From: Acetobacterium tundrae
GTDB lineage: Bacteria; Bacillota; Clostridia; Eubacteriales; Eubacteriaceae
Assembly (NCBI RefSeq): GCF_008086615.1
Contig: NZ_RXYB01000015.1
Span: 28,227 to 92,226, forward strand
DNA length: 64,000 bases
Direction: 5' to 3'
Shown: positions 17,381 to 27,828 of the stretch, one piece after another
Position numbering within the stretch: position 1 is the stretch's first letter
How the letters are laid out: each line of letters opens with the position of its first letter
Translations under genes and position numbers: made by a program
The notes under the pieces: model-generated
What the model saw: the letters and a program-made list of their open reading frames with translations, nothing else
The model's database searches: none
What the model was told of the DNA's origin: nothing

Positions 17381-18328
17381 TTAAACCTCTTCTTTGGTAA
17401 AGATATTAAAAATATTTGCTTTGTTTAATTCTCCTTTTAGAATCGTCGTATAAGGATTGTAATAAATTTCAATGGTCTGGATGCGGCTGCCAAAGTCATT
17501 AAACAAATCAGCCATACCTAAATTGATCACACCTTTTTCACCAGCATCTTTTTCATACGTAATATATTGGGCCAGATCCGGAAAGTAAAGCTCTGGCTCC
17601 GTTTCTACAAACAGCCCAAATTCATTTTCACACCCTACCTTTGCATTGGTATTATAGGCGGTGGCGGCAATCAAAGAAGCCGATTTGAATTTTTCATAAT
17701 CTTCCTGGGTATAACCCTCGGTGACACCCATTTCAATAAAGTTATGGTATACCGTTGGATTGATCGCAAAGCCATAGAAGTAATGAGCTTCGTTGCTGAC
17801 AATTTTTGTACCTAGAGTGGATTGCTCGGCGTCATCCTTTGTACTATCCCTGAAAGGTGATAAAATCTGCTGTTCTTCGACATTATGACCTTCGTATTTA
17901 TTAAAACCCTGGGTAATCTGTACGGCGCCGGTAATGGAAAGATTATTTCCTTCTTCAGCAAAAGTCGCCCCAAAATTTTTAATGTCAATCGCTGTAAAAA
18001 GATTTTTCAGGACTTTCTTGCTATCCCGTTCGTCTTTTAAATTTTTAACATCAAAAATTTCTTCATATCGTTCTTTCAATGATTTGGGTCTTACTTTAAT
18101 GGCATCCGGTTCCCCCTTTTTCTTTACTTCTTCGGTTTTAAAAGATTTGAGGTAAATCACTTTTTCTTTTTGTTCTTCCCACATGCGCTTCATTGGATAT
18201 TTTAACGCCTTGTCGCTGCCAAAAACTTCCCCTGTTGAAATTGATTTAGGAAAACCGGTAAAGTCAGCATTCCAATTGGACATCAAGGATTTTATTCCCA
18301 GCACACCATAAATTCGACTATTTAACAT
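17381..18328 (-). CDS. cas7: Cas7 (Csh2-like) backbone subunit
   Basis: 315 aa. The N-terminal RIYGVLGIKSLMSNWNADFTG is characteristic of the Csh2/Cas7 family, which polymerises along the crRNA spacer in I-B Cascade. Its first 11 bp overlap the end of cas8b, which indicates translational coupling. Confidence 0.9.
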   Translation of the reverse strand: MLNSRIYGVLGIKSLMSNWNADFTGFPKSISTGEVFGSDKALKYPMKRMWEEQKEKVIYLKSFKTEEVKKKGEPDAIKVRPKSLKERYEEIFDVKNLKDERDSKKVLKNLFTAIDIKNFGATFAEEGNNLSITGAVQITQGFNKYEGHNVEEQQILSPFRDSTKDDAEQSTLGTKIVSNEAHYFYGFAINPTVYHNFIEMGVTEGYTQEDYEKFKSASLIAATAYNTNAKVGCENEFGLFVETEPELYFPDLAQYITYEKDAGEKGVINLGMADLFNDFGSRIQTIEIYYNPYTTILKGELNKANIFNIFTKEEV

Positions 18329-20072
18329 TACTTTTGTCCTCCTGTTTTTCCTTATTTGATTCGTAAAGCAAATTAGGGCTTAGATAGCCCGCAATTAATA
18401 CGGTATCATTAATTGACCCATCAGGAATATAAGAAAAAATCATACTTTGAATATTTCCAAATCTCCGACCGGGTTTAATATCATAATTGTATTTAATAAA
18501 AAATCGTTTTAGTAAATCTTTCAGTTTTAAATCTGTTTTGCAATTCAAAATCGGATTAACTAGAGAGTGATTCAATTTGGATGTTTTATTTTTCGACACG
18601 TAATAATTTGAGAGTTGCCCCACTGCATAGTAATACTCTAAATCATTTTCAATGGAATGTTCGCCTTCGGTGTTGATCTTTATTCTTAGTCCTTCTCTAA
18701 TAGGAATTAATTGATCTGCCATACTTTTTCCTCCTTCAAAATATGTGATAAATGCATCGCGGACATTAAATTGTTCAATCGCTTTGTAAAAGAAATTATT
18801 TCCGATTGAATTCTTCACAATTTCTAGCGAACTCTTTGGGAATATGTTTTTGATAACCCTGGAATCACCCTTGTAGAACCATGAAAAAAAGCCGCTTCGG
18901 CAACGTAACAGTTCTTCTTTGACCCGAAAATCATTGAGTTTAATTTCATTGGCATCGATAAAATAATTTTTGATCAGAACCTTTTTAAAAAAAACATCAT
19001 TGATCATTTTTTGAATTTCTTCACGTTTGATATAATCACTATAGACCAGATCTGAATTTGAATTCTTAGGAATCGGAATAACCTGCCGCAATGTAAAAGG
19101 TTCTATATCAGGGGAATAACCGGTTATCAGATCATAATCCTGGATTTCTAATTCCATCCCCTTCTGAATACGCAAAAAATATCCATTTAGTTTTTTCACA
19201 TGACAGTGACTGTTTTTGTATGTGTAAATCTGTTCTGGATCGTTGTCATCGGTACTAAAGTAGATATTTGTTTTTCCCTGATTGGCGTAGTTAAAAAGGT
19301 AGTCAAAGAATTTTTTTTGCAGATAGACATTCTCCGTTGAAATTAAATATGGAATTTTACTCTTTATTCGCCCCTTATTTTCCAGATAAGGTTTTTTGGC
19401 ATTCATCCCCATATTATTATTGGGAAGACCAAAAATCTGGCTATTCATTACAATGTTATAATCAGTCGTATTGTAAATATTTGGGAGTATATATCTCTGA
19501 CTTTCTTTGAGATACACATCAGTCTCGTACTGAAAAAATATCTTAAGATAACTTTTATCCGCTTTGATGCATTGATTTTCCATTAATTCAAAAATATTTT
19601 CTTTTATCCATGATTCGCAAAAATCAAGATTGTTGGAATTCGGTTCTTTTTTGAATGTTTCAAAATCTTCATAAAGTTCAAGACTTTTTCCTTTATATTT
19701 CAATCGAGGATTTTTCAAAATGTTATAGTAGTTTTCTATGATTTCAAACGATAATTTGGTTTGACCTTGGGTGTCAGGTTTGATGCTCTCTTTTTTAATC
19801 CAAAAGCTCAAATAATTATTACTGTGGATGACCTTTTTGTTGTCAATGGGTTTGTTCATACTTATCAATTTAGATAAATAATCCCGTTGGATGAATTCAT
19901 CCAAACCAATGGCATTATCCATATTCTTCTCTACGTTTTTCTGATCTACAATCTGACCTTGTTTATCGACTAAAATATAAGTTCCCGGATCAAGGGTATA
20001 ATTATCGGTAATTAGAGCATCACCAGCTTGATTATACTTTTTTTCAAAGATATCAATACAATCTTTCAGCAT
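18318..20072 (-). CDS. cas8b: Cas8b (Csh1-like) large subunit
   Basis: 584 aa, the size and operon position of the Cas8b/Csh1 subunit that recognises the PAM and opens the target duplex. Large-subunit sequences are poorly conserved, and the call rests mainly on its place between cas6 and cas7, its length and the absence of other folds. A CRSGFFSWFY segment lies near residue 390. Codon use is AT-rich like the other cas genes. Confidence 0.85.
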   Translation of the reverse strand: MLKDCIDIFEKKYNQAGDALITDNYTLDPGTYILVDKQGQIVDQKNVEKNMDNAIGLDEFIQRDYLSKLISMNKPIDNKKVIHSNNYLSFWIKKESIKPDTQGQTKLSFEIIENYYNILKNPRLKYKGKSLELYEDFETFKKEPNSNNLDFCESWIKENIFELMENQCIKADKSYLKIFFQYETDVYLKESQRYILPNIYNTTDYNIVMNSQIFGLPNNNMGMNAKKPYLENKGRIKSKIPYLISTENVYLQKKFFDYLFNYANQGKTNIYFSTDDNDPEQIYTYKNSHCHVKKLNGYFLRIQKGMELEIQDYDLITGYSPDIEPFTLRQVIPIPKNSNSDLVYSDYIKREEIQKMINDVFFKKVLIKNYFIDANEIKLNDFRVKEELLRCRSGFFSWFYKGDSRVIKNIFPKSSLEIVKNSIGNNFFYKAIEQFNVRDAFITYFEGGKSMADQLIPIREGLRIKINTEGEHSIENDLEYYYAVGQLSNYYVSKNKTSKLNHSLVNPILNCKTDLKLKDLLKRFFIKYNYDIKPGRRFGNIQSMIFSYIPDGSINDTVLIAGYLSPNLLYESNKEKQEDKSNVK

Positions 20073-20083
20073 AGCATCACCTC

Positions 20084-20776
20084 CTAGATGAATTTATAAT
20101 TGCAGAAACCAAAACCTCGGGAACCCATTTCGCCAATGCCACTTCCTATTGCGACATAAGCAAGTTCCTGGGCTGACGGGTTATTCTCCAGCATTAAAGT
20201 CAACTTATCACCTAAAAGATTAATGTCTTTATAAGCAGTCGAAATTGGTTTTTGATTATCAAATTTAATATGATTAAACAGCTGAAAATTTTCATTCATT
20301 TTTGTATGAGACATAGCATTGTATTTTTTAATCAGATTTTCTTTCAATCGACGTTCAAAATCCTCAAAAGTTAATGCAGTTCGCCAATAGCCGCCTTCGG
20401 TTTTTAGGACTACAGGAGTGATTGAGTAAATTTTGGAGAGTTGTACATGAGGTAATACTTTGGATTCAATGGTCAAAACTTTTAAATTTGATGAGTAAGC
20501 GTTTTCAAGTCTATTGTTAAAAAACAAACCTAATTTTTCATCTGTTGTTCTCAGTGAAAAAGAATAAATCTTACCTTCACAATAGTTTTTGTTTTTCTCC
20601 AACGGTGTTAAACCAGAAAATGAATAATTTTTGAATTGGTTTGCTGAATGCCAATTTAATCGGTCAGGATTATCATCAAAACAGGAATCGATTAAATCAC
20701 AAAGTTTTTGCATTAAGGCAGTGTAATGAATGTCTTTTAATACATAAACTTTTACTGAATATGAAAATATTTTCAT
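20084..20776 (-). CDS. cas6: Cas6 crRNA endoribonuclease
   Basis: 230 aa RAMP protein that cuts the repeat transcript. The C-terminal glycine-rich loop GSGIGEMGSRGFGFCNYKF is the Cas6 signature. It is the first gene of the operon, with a strong GAGGAGGT ribosome-binding site, and lies 11 bp upstream of cas8b. The 388-bp gap to the right (20777-21165) should hold the cas promoter. I see only a weak inverted repeat CCCTGTAA/TTACAGGG (20967-20974 and 21002-21009) and no credible gene. Confidence 0.93.
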   Translation of the reverse strand: MKIFSYSVKVYVLKDIHYTALMQKLCDLIDSCFDDNPDRLNWHSANQFKNYSFSGLTPLEKNKNYCEGKIYSFSLRTTDEKLGLFFNNRLENAYSSNLKVLTIESKVLPHVQLSKIYSITPVVLKTEGGYWRTALTFEDFERRLKENLIKKYNAMSHTKMNENFQLFNHIKFDNQKPISTAYKDINLLGDKLTLMLENNPSAQELAYVAIGSGIGEMGSRGFGFCNYKFI

Positions 20777-21165
20777 TGTGAATACCTCCTCATTTTAAAA
20801 GAATACACCTCAATATTTGAAATGTCAAAATAATTCAACAAAATTATTCTACAATAATGCAATAAAATCAAATGCTCATTATTTGATTTTTGAAATTTAT
20901 CAGAATGAAATGTGATCGTTAATAAATCATTTTTATGAAACGATGAAAACTTATTAATACAAAAATCCCTGTAATCCTTATTGAATATTTTCAAATAGAA
21001 GTTACAGGGCATATAGTTTGGATATTTGTATTTACTGTTGGTTTAATAAGGCTTATGAAACCAATTAAAACGCTAAATTCATTTCCGCAAACTGTCTACA
21101 GATGTTCTCAGTTATATCCACTATCTAAAACAGCCAGAATATAACTGCACTTTAGTAATTTCTCT

Positions 21166-22440
21166 TTATTCAACAATCACCGCTACCCCATCCGGAATAA
21201 CCGTTATTCTTGCCTGATCATTATTCAGGTATTCTCGGGCGATTGACAATGCTTCTGCTAAATCTTTTGCTGGTGTCATCTGAAACTCGCGGATCATTGC
21301 TTCCGGTGCCGCAGAAATATAGATGACTTTCGCTTTTAACAGAATTCGTGCCAGAATCTGAGCTTCCCACTGATCGGGAATGGTTTCATTTCTTGGTGTT
21401 TTTTCAAAGCGTTCTGACATTGCCTCAATATTTTTCTCATCTTTAAAGGTGTTGAAAAAAGACTCGCCCCCATGGCCATCATTTGACTTTGCCAGCATAA
21501 TAATAACGCCCCCCGGCTTCACGGCTGCTTCCGCCGCCGTCATCCCTTTAACAGCCTGGTAGATGTTTTGGTCCAGAGGATAGCCGCCGTTGGAGGTGAT
21601 GACAATATCGCTGGGGATTGCCTTAACTCTGCAGAGACTTTTTAAAAACTCACACCCCTTTGCATGGGCGCTGCCGCAATCACCGGCCACCGCCTGGATC
21701 ACTTTTTTTTCAGAATTAATGACCACATTAACGACAAAAGCCAGCTTGGCGGCTCTTGCGGCATAAAGCATGTCGGTATGAAGCGGGTTTCCCTCAATGC
21801 ATCCGGTTCGGGCCTTGGGATGAGCGATAAATTCCCCGCAGTGATTGGCTAGCACGGTGACCCGGCTGGCGATTCCCGGCAGCACACTTTTTCTGCCTCC
21901 GGAAAACCCAGCAAAAAAATGCGGTTCGATGAAGCCTTCAGAAACAAGCAAATCAGCTTCTTCGGCTAACTGATTAATGATCAGCTCGCCGCCTGACGGT
22001 AAAATCCCGATCTTTACCAGGCTGTCGACAGCACCAGAATCATGAACCACAATTTTTTCTTTTTCAACAATTGCCGATCCAAATTTCTGAATCATTTCTT
22101 CTTTGGTAGTTAATCGATGAAAGCCGGTGGCAATGAGGATGGTAATTTCGGCATCGGAATTGCCCTCGCGAATTTCCGCCAGCATCAATGGCATAATGAT
22201 CTTGCTGGGGACTGGTCGGGTATGATCACTGGCAATAATCACGACTTTCTTCTTTCCTTTGGCTAGTTCTCTGAGTCCTGGGGAATCGACCGGATTTAAC
22301 AAAGCTTCTTTGACTAATTCAATTTGTGATTTTTGCGGATCATAATTCTCAATTTGTGATACCAGAACGCCATTTAAGATGGACTCGTCTAAATCTGCAG
22401 TTAGCTTTTCTTTTCCATAAGGCAAACTTATTTTCATCAT
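21166..22440 (-). CDS. lctF: LarA-type nickel-pincer lactate racemase (LctF)
   Basis: 424 aa, full-length LarA family. It interconverts D- and L-lactate with a nickel pincer nucleotide bound covalently to a lysine. DHTRPVPSKI, TGFHR and EPHFFAGFSGGRKSVLPG contain the His and Lys residues expected for cofactor attachment and catalysis. It is the last gene of the lactate operon, so it can feed L-lactate into the dehydrogenase by racemisation. The cofactor-synthesis genes larB, larC and larE are not in the window. Start: two ATGs behind AAGGAAA. The gap to lctE holds an 18-bp palindrome (22450-22467) and no gene. Confidence 0.92.
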   Translation of the reverse strand: MMKISLPYGKEKLTADLDESILNGVLVSQIENYDPQKSQIELVKEALLNPVDSPGLRELAKGKKKVVIIASDHTRPVPSKIIMPLMLAEIREGNSDAEITILIATGFHRLTTKEEMIQKFGSAIVEKEKIVVHDSGAVDSLVKIGILPSGGELIINQLAEEADLLVSEGFIEPHFFAGFSGGRKSVLPGIASRVTVLANHCGEFIAHPKARTGCIEGNPLHTDMLYAARAAKLAFVVNVVINSEKKVIQAVAGDCGSAHAKGCEFLKSLCRVKAIPSDIVITSNGGYPLDQNIYQAVKGMTAAEAAVKPGGVIIMLAKSNDGHGGESFFNTFKDEKNIEAMSERFEKTPRNETIPDQWEAQILARILLKAKVIYISAAPEAMIREFQMTPAKDLAEALSIAREYLNNDQARITVIPDGVAVIVE

Positions 22441-22540
22441 TTTTTCCTTCTTTCTTTTAAAAGAAAGACATCAGAGGAAAGCGTTCTCCCCTAATGCCCT
22501 TTATTTCATTGAAATAATTCATATTTTTTTAATTAAAATT

Positions 22541-24082
22541 CTAACCGAAGGTACTCAAAAGGCCTTCGATGAGCGGTGCTCCAAAATAGACAACCAACCC
22601 AATCACAACAACATAAGCCAGACAAACTTTAAGGGTGGTCTGTAATATTTTTCCCTCGCTGCCAATAATTCCAGTCGCCGCCGTTGCCACGGCAATGCTT
22701 TGCGGTGAAATCATCTTCCCAGCGGTGGCGCCGGCTGTATTAGCTGCTGCCAACCAATAGGGACTAATCCCGATGGCCTTGGCCGCCTCCACCTGAAGCC
22801 CGCCAAAAAGAACGTTGGCTGATGTATCACTGCCGGTTACAAAAGTCCCCATCGCTCCGATAAACGGCGAAATCAAGGGATAGTAACTTCCCGTTAGCAA
22901 GACTAAAATAGTTGCGATGATACCAATCATGCCACTATAACCCATCACTTTGGCCAATGCGACAATTGATATAATGGTTATCGCCGATTTAAGCATCTGC
23001 TTAACGGTGTTTCCGAGAATTTTACTGATTACCCCAAATTTCACGCCCTGGATCAGACCCGCCAGGTAGGTGGCAAAAATAATCAGGGTTCCGGGCGTTG
23101 CCAGCCAAAGGAATGTAAAAGGTTTTCCATGTGGGCCGGTGTAGATCTGCACTGATGTTTTAACCTGTGACAAAGCACCATTAATCGCCGGAAATAATGA
23201 GGAACAAAGAATAATGATCACAAACACCAATATGAATGGCAGCCACGCCATCACCGCCGTTTTTAGATCAATTTTCTCCTGATCCTTTGCTGCGGTATCT
23301 TTATAAAAGACCTTGGCAATAAATATGGTTACCGCCATGCATAAGACAGATCCCACAATTGCCGGTAACTCGGCCCCTAAAAACTTTGCCACAAATATTT
23401 GCGGTAATGCAAAAGAGATGCCGGAAAAAAGGGTGATCCAGAAAACACCTTTAAGTCCTTTAATTCCTTTGCCCGTGAACATAACCAGAACAAACGGCAC
23501 CACGACAATCATAATAAAAAGCTGAATCGCAATGGTGAAGGAAAGATCGTTTACATTAAGTCCGGTTACCTGCGCCAGCGTACTCACCGGTAAACCGATC
23601 GCCCCAAAAGCGGTTGGGGTCGTGTTGGCAATCAAACAAATAATTGCGGCAAACACTGGGTTAAACCCAAGTGCTGCCAGAATGCTGGCCGGAATGGCTA
23701 CGGCTGTTCCAAACCCAGCAATGGCTTCTAAAAATCCGCCAAAGCCCCAGGCAATAATCAATACCAATATCCGTTGATCAGTGGAAACAGTGGTCATCAT
23801 TTTTTTAATCGTTTCCATTCCGCCAGTATGTGTGACCAGATTATAAGTGAAAACAGCCGCGACAATGATCAGCATGATCGGCCAGATGGCCATTGCGCCG
23901 CCTTCCAACGCCGCGGTAAGACTATCCGCCACCGGCATTTTCCATACCAACAAACTTAATACAATGGTAATGACCAAAGCAATGGGACAGGCTTTGTGTC
24001 CGGGGATCTTTAAGATCCCCAGCGAAACAATCAGCCATAATACCGGAATTAATGCGATGCAGAAAAGTACAATATCATTCAT
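22541..24082 (-). CDS. lctE: L-lactate permease family transporter (LctE)
   Basis: 513 aa from the chosen ATG. It is a hydrophobic, multi-spanning LctP/LldP-type lactate permease of the cytoplasmic membrane, with the family segments LEAIAGFGTAVAIPASIL and GAMGTFVTGSDTSANVLFGGLQ. I chose 24082 because AGGTGG precedes it and it follows the lctD stop by 8 bp; a longer frame to 24136 lies inside lctD. It imports lactate for the downstream bifurcating dehydrogenase. Confidence 0.93.
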   Translation of the reverse strand: MNDIVLFCIALIPVLWLIVSLGILKIPGHKACPIALVITIVLSLLVWKMPVADSLTAALEGGAMAIWPIMLIIVAAVFTYNLVTHTGGMETIKKMMTTVSTDQRILVLIIAWGFGGFLEAIAGFGTAVAIPASILAALGFNPVFAAIICLIANTTPTAFGAIGLPVSTLAQVTGLNVNDLSFTIAIQLFIMIVVVPFVLVMFTGKGIKGLKGVFWITLFSGISFALPQIFVAKFLGAELPAIVGSVLCMAVTIFIAKVFYKDTAAKDQEKIDLKTAVMAWLPFILVFVIIILCSSLFPAINGALSQVKTSVQIYTGPHGKPFTFLWLATPGTLIIFATYLAGLIQGVKFGVISKILGNTVKQMLKSAITIISIVALAKVMGYSGMIGIIATILVLLTGSYYPLISPFIGAMGTFVTGSDTSANVLFGGLQVEAAKAIGISPYWLAAANTAGATAGKMISPQSIAVATAATGIIGSEGKILQTTLKVCLAYVVVIGLVVYFGAPLIEGLLSTFG

Positions 24083-24089
24083 ACTCCAC

Positions 24090-25490
24090 CTACATCTGAC
24101 ATACTTTTTTAGGATTGAGTAGGTTTTTAGGATCAAAGGTTTGTTTGATTCCGGCCATTAAAGCCAGATGTTCAGTTCCAAAGTCGTTTAGAAGATACTG
24201 CCGTTTGGCATAGCCGATGCCGTGTTCTCCGGAAACCAAGCCATGGAATGTGAGTGCTTTTGCATACATGCGACCCATCGCTTCGTCAAGTTTTGCATTC
24301 CATTCTTCCTGGCCCAGTTTGTCCCGACATACATAGATATGAAGATTTCCATCTCCGGCATGTCCAAAACTCGGAATCCGCAGATCCATTTCTTTTGCTA
24401 AGTCATGGGTGAATTCAATAAATTCAGCGATTCGATTTCTTGGCACCACCACATCACATTCATCCATTTCAGTAGTAGACGCCTTGATTGCTTCTAAAAA
24501 AGCGCCCCGGGCCGACCAAACGGAATCTTTCCGTTCATCGGTATCGACAATAAAGACATCCTTGGCACCTTCTGCCAAGCAGAGATTAGCCACCACTTCA
24601 TACTCGGCTTCTACCTGTTCTTTTGTATTGCCATCAAAAGTTAGGAGGATATAGGCGTTGCTGCTGGAATCCGGGAATTTTTTGCCCAGGAATTCTTCAG
24701 CAAATAAAATCGTTTGCCGTTCCATAAATTCAATCGCTGTGGGAATCGCTTTGGATTTGATGATCTTTGGCACAATTCCGGCAGCGGCCCCAATATTGTC
24801 AAAGGGAATCAATAAGCTCAGGGTCTTTTTAGGCAACGGTAAAAGCTTCAGTATGGCTTCGGTGATGACACATAGTGTTCCTTCGGAACCAATAACCAAA
24901 TCTTTCAAGCTGTAGCCCGAGCTGTTCTTAACAATTTTTCCACCCAACTCAATAATTTCGCCGTTGGAAAGTACCACCGTCAGCCCGCGGACATAGTCCC
25001 GGGTGACCCCATATTTTACGGCCCGCATCCCGCCGGCATTCGTACTGATGTTTCCGGCTATCGTCGCCGATTTTTCGCCGGGATCCGGTGGGTAGAAAAG
25101 ATCACTTTCTTCCACAAATTTTGACAGTTCCATCAGGAGTACCCCTGGTTCGACCGTTACCGTCAGATTTTCCGTATCCAGCTCGAGAATATTGTTCATC
25201 AGGGTGGTTTCCAGCATGATTCCGCCGAATAAAGGAACGCAAGCGCCCACCAAACCCGTACCGGAACCCCGCACGACCACTGGAATATTATGATCATAGG
25301 AGAATTTCATGATTTTTGAAATCTCTTCCGTCGATTTCACCTTAATCAAAACTTCTGGATAAGAATGAATGGTTGCCAACTCATCATGGCTGAAATCTTC
25401 GCCAATTTCTGCGCCAACAAAAATGCGTTCAGCCGGAATCAGTTCCTTTAAAAAAACGATATCCGCGGCTGTGACTTTTTTATAATCCAT
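24090..25490 (-). CDS. lctD: FAD-dependent lactate dehydrogenase subunit (LctD)
   Basis: 466 aa, GlcD/Dld family. The FAD-binding type 4 domain includes [20 protein letters not shown] and [28 protein letters not shown] segments, and the C-terminal FAD-linked oxidase domain ends with [13 protein letters not shown]. In A. woodii LctD works with LctB and LctC, oxidising lactate to pyruvate while NAD+ is reduced at the expense of reduced ferredoxin. The start is 1 bp after the lctC stop, which fits tight coupling. Confidence 0.94.
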   Translation of the reverse strand: MDYKKVTAADIVFLKELIPAERIFVGAEIGEDFSHDELATIHSYPEVLIKVKSTEEISKIMKFSYDHNIPVVVRGSGTGLVGACVPLFGGIMLETTLMNNILELDTENLTVTVEPGVLLMELSKFVEESDLFYPPDPGEKSATIAGNISTNAGGMRAVKYGVTRDYVRGLTVVLSNGEIIELGGKIVKNSSGYSLKDLVIGSEGTLCVITEAILKLLPLPKKTLSLLIPFDNIGAAAGIVPKIIKSKAIPTAIEFMERQTILFAEEFLGKKFPDSSSNAYILLTFDGNTKEQVEAEYEVVANLCLAEGAKDVFIVDTDERKDSVWSARGAFLEAIKASTTEMDECDVVVPRNRIAEFIEFTHDLAKEMDLRIPSFGHAGDGNLHIYVCRDKLGQEEWNAKLDEAMGRMYAKALTFHGLVSGEHGIGYAKRQYLLNDFGTEHLALMAGIKQTFDPKNLLNPKKVCQM

Positions 25491-25491
25491 C

Positions 25492-26730
25492 TTATACTGC
25501 CATCCTTTCTTCAGGCTCGGTTATTTCCTGCTCTTTTATTGTTTCCGATGCTTCGATCATTTTTAACAGTTCCGGCAGTATCTCATACAGATCACCGACC
25601 ATCCCACAGTGGGCAACATTAAAAATGGGTGCCTTGGGATCATTGTTAATGGCAATGATGTATTCGGAATTTTGCATCCCGGCAGCAAACTGTACTGCCC
25701 CGGAAATACCAAGGGCAATAATCAGCTTTGGTTTTACCGTTCGGCCGCTAAGCCCAATTTGAAGCTTTGCGTCAAACCAGCCGGCTTCAATTCCGGGTCT
25801 GGTACAGGCCACGACAGCGCCAATTTTTTCAGCAAATTCATTAATCATGTCCAAATCTTTTTCGCTTTTTACCCCTCGGCCGACAGCCACAATGGTATCA
25901 GCCTCAGAAATATCCAGTCCTTTTTCTTTTTTGATCACTTCCAGGACTTCAATGGATGAAATCAGTTTTTCTTTTTCGATTTCCATTATTTCAATGGTTC
26001 CCCAAGGATCTTTCACAAATTCAGGCGCGTTAAACACTTTATAGCGAACAGTGCAAAACTGGGGACGATTATTTTCGGTAACAATTTGGGCCATAATATT
26101 TCCGCCAAAAGCCGGACGGATCTGTACCAAATCGGTATTTTCTTTCATTTCTAAAATCGTACAATCAGCAGTCAGGCCGGTGCGGTAGCGGGCTGCTACT
26201 CGCGGAGCCAGCGAACGGCCGACATTGGTTGCGCCCACCAAGATGGAAGATGGTTTTATTTTTTCAATAAAATCTTCAAATGCATTAGCATAGGGTTCGA
26301 TTACAAAATGCTTTAATTCCGGTTCATCATACACAAAAACCTTATCGACGCCGTAATTCAAAAGTTCCTCTGCCGGCTTCTTAATATTGGTTCCCATTAA
26401 CAAAGCATAAACCGGATGATTAGTAACCTTTGCGAGTTCTCGGGCTTTTCCAATCAGTTCTAATGTGACGGGGTGAACCTTTCCTTCGATATGATCCACA
26501 TAGACCGTAATTCCCCGGTATAAATCCTTGTCAATGGCGACTTTCTCGTCCTCTTCAAGAATGAGAATGCCTTCCGGTCCTTTTTTCAAACACATTTTGC
26601 ACATCTTACAGGCGGCCGTCACTTCAAGTTTATCATTTTCATAACTGAAGGCTCCGAAAGGACAAATCTCTGTCAGTGCTTCATAGATCTCTCGACCTGC
26701 GTTTTCTTTAATTATTTTTATTCCTGCCAT
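25492..26730 (-). CDS. lctC: Electron-transfer flavoprotein alpha with iron-sulfur domain (LctC)
   Basis: 412 aa. An N-terminal extension of about 70 residues carries a cysteine cluster (ICPFGAF...CKMCKMC) consistent with a ferredoxin-like iron-sulfur centre. The EtfA body follows, and its C-terminal FAD domain has [18 protein letters not shown] and [10 protein letters not shown]. It forms the bifurcating heterodimer with LctB. The extra iron-sulfur domain is typical of bifurcating EtfA proteins. It is 14 bp downstream of lctB. Confidence 0.94.
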   Translation of the reverse strand: MAGIKIIKENAGREIYEALTEICPFGAFSYENDKLEVTAACKMCKMCLKKGPEGILILEEDEKVAIDKDLYRGITVYVDHIEGKVHPVTLELIGKARELAKVTNHPVYALLMGTNIKKPAEELLNYGVDKVFVYDEPELKHFVIEPYANAFEDFIEKIKPSSILVGATNVGRSLAPRVAARYRTGLTADCTILEMKENTDLVQIRPAFGGNIMAQIVTENNRPQFCTVRYKVFNAPEFVKDPWGTIEIMEIEKEKLISSIEVLEVIKKEKGLDISEADTIVAVGRGVKSEKDLDMINEFAEKIGAVVACTRPGIEAGWFDAKLQIGLSGRTVKPKLIIALGISGAVQFAAGMQNSEYIIAINNDPKAPIFNVAHCGMVGDLYEILPELLKMIEASETIKEQEITEPEERMAV

Positions 26731-26744
26731 GATTTTTTTCCTTT

Positions 26745-27539
26745 CTAGCCTAAATATTTTTTCTCTGACAAAATTCCAAATAAAGTTTTCGCCAGGGTTT
26801 TGCCATCTCCGGCAAAGCTCGTTTTTTCAACATTGCTTTCCGGCGGAAAAATACGTTCAACCTGAGTGGCTGATCCGCTTAATCCATATTTTTTTTCATC
26901 GGTGTCATACATATCTTTTAACGTCAGAATTTTTATTTCAGGATTTTCTGTAATTGCCATTTTCCGCTTGTACGAGGGTAAGCGTGGGGTGTAAATATCC
27001 TTGTCCACGGTAATCAGACAGGGGTATGGAATCCGTTGGATTTCAATCGAATCATCCATGTTCATCTGTAAAGTCAAGCCTTTTTCATCTGCCAATAAAA
27101 TCTTAATGACATTTGTAATATGTGGGATTCCTAAAAACTCGGCCATTTCTGGTCCAACCTGAGCGGTATCGCCGTCGGTGGTTTGCTTTCCACAAACGAT
27201 GAGATCAAAATCTCCAAGTCTTTTAACTCCCTGGGCAAGTGTGTAGCTTGTTGCAACCACATCCGCGCCGCCAAATTTCCGGTCTGATAATAAACAGCCT
27301 TCATCTGCACCCATATAAAAAGACTCTAATAATACTTCTTTACTCTGCATCGGCCCCATCGTCAAGGTGGTAATGGTCCCGCCTAATTGTTCTTTCAGCC
27401 GGAATGCGGTTTCTAAAGCATACAAATCATAAGGGTTCATTTTTGATTCAACCCCATCACGAATCAGGACACCAGTCACTGGATCGACTTCCACATTGGA
27501 TGTTCCAGGAACCTGTTTAATACAAACCAGTATTTTCAT
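26745..27539 (-). CDS. lctB: Electron-transfer flavoprotein beta (LctB)
   Basis: 264 aa EtfB with [12 protein letters not shown] at the N-terminus and the FAD/NAD site segments [18 protein letters not shown] and [24 protein letters not shown]. In bifurcating ETFs this subunit binds the bifurcating FAD and NAD(H). It is the first gene of the lactate operon. The start ATG follows GGAGGGTAAG, and a consensus promoter with operator lies 60-115 bp upstream. Confidence 0.94.
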   Translation of the reverse strand: MKILVCIKQVPGTSNVEVDPVTGVLIRDGVESKMNPYDLYALETAFRLKEQLGGTITTLTMGPMQSKEVLLESFYMGADEGCLLSDRKFGGADVVATSYTLAQGVKRLGDFDLIVCGKQTTDGDTAQVGPEMAEFLGIPHITNVIKILLADEKGLTLQMNMDDSIEIQRIPYPCLITVDKDIYTPRLPSYKRKMAITENPEIKILTLKDMYDTDEKKYGLSGSATQVERIFPPESNVEKTSFAGDGKTLAKTLFGILSEKKYLG

Positions 27540-27596
27540 TCTTACCCTCCATTAAAATCACTCTGATAAAATCTCTTTGATAAAATTTTGCTATTG

Positions 27597-27654
27597 GTCA
27601 GTGGTCTGACCACCAACCTGTTACCATTATATTCTTTTCGTAAATTCTTGTCAA
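27597..27654 (-). promoter_or_regulatory. lctB promoter with LctA-type operator
   Basis: The minus strand has TTGACA (27654-27649), a 17-bp spacer and TATAAT (27631-27626), a perfect consensus promoter. The palindrome GTGGTCTGACCAC (27601-27613), with outer TGG/CCA at 27598/27616, lies just downstream of the -10 over the predicted start site. GGTC-N-GACC is the classic half-site arrangement of FadR-subfamily GntR regulators such as LldR and PdhR, so repression by the divergent lctA product is likely. Confidence 0.85.
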
Positions 27655-27698
27655 GTATTAAAATAACGTTTTCATTATTTTTTTTATATTTTTATGAT

Positions 27699-27727
27699 TT
27701 TGCATTTAAAAATCTCTGTGCTACAAT
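27699..27727 (+). promoter_or_regulatory. Promoter of lctA
   Basis: TTTGCA (27699-27704), 17-bp spacer, TACAAT (27722-27727) on the plus strand, about 100 bp before the lctA start. It is separate from the lctB operator, so autoregulation is not obvious. Confidence 0.5.
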
Positions 27728-27828
27728 AAAACAAGCATTGAAATCTATAAAAATTTTCTTCTGCGATAATAATACAACAAGCTGCTATCATGATGATATG
27801 AGCAAATAAAATGAAATGATGTGTTTAT

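Noticed and set aside
20773..21012. 79-codon frame ending in an ATGA overlap with cas6
   Set aside because: No ribosome-binding site, biased low-complexity composition and no family resemblance. The region more likely holds the cas promoter, and cas6 has its own strong site.
24083..24136. N-terminal extension of the lactate permease
   Set aside because: It overlaps the lctD coding end and lacks hydrophobic or family sequence. The ATG at 24082 has a ribosome-binding site.
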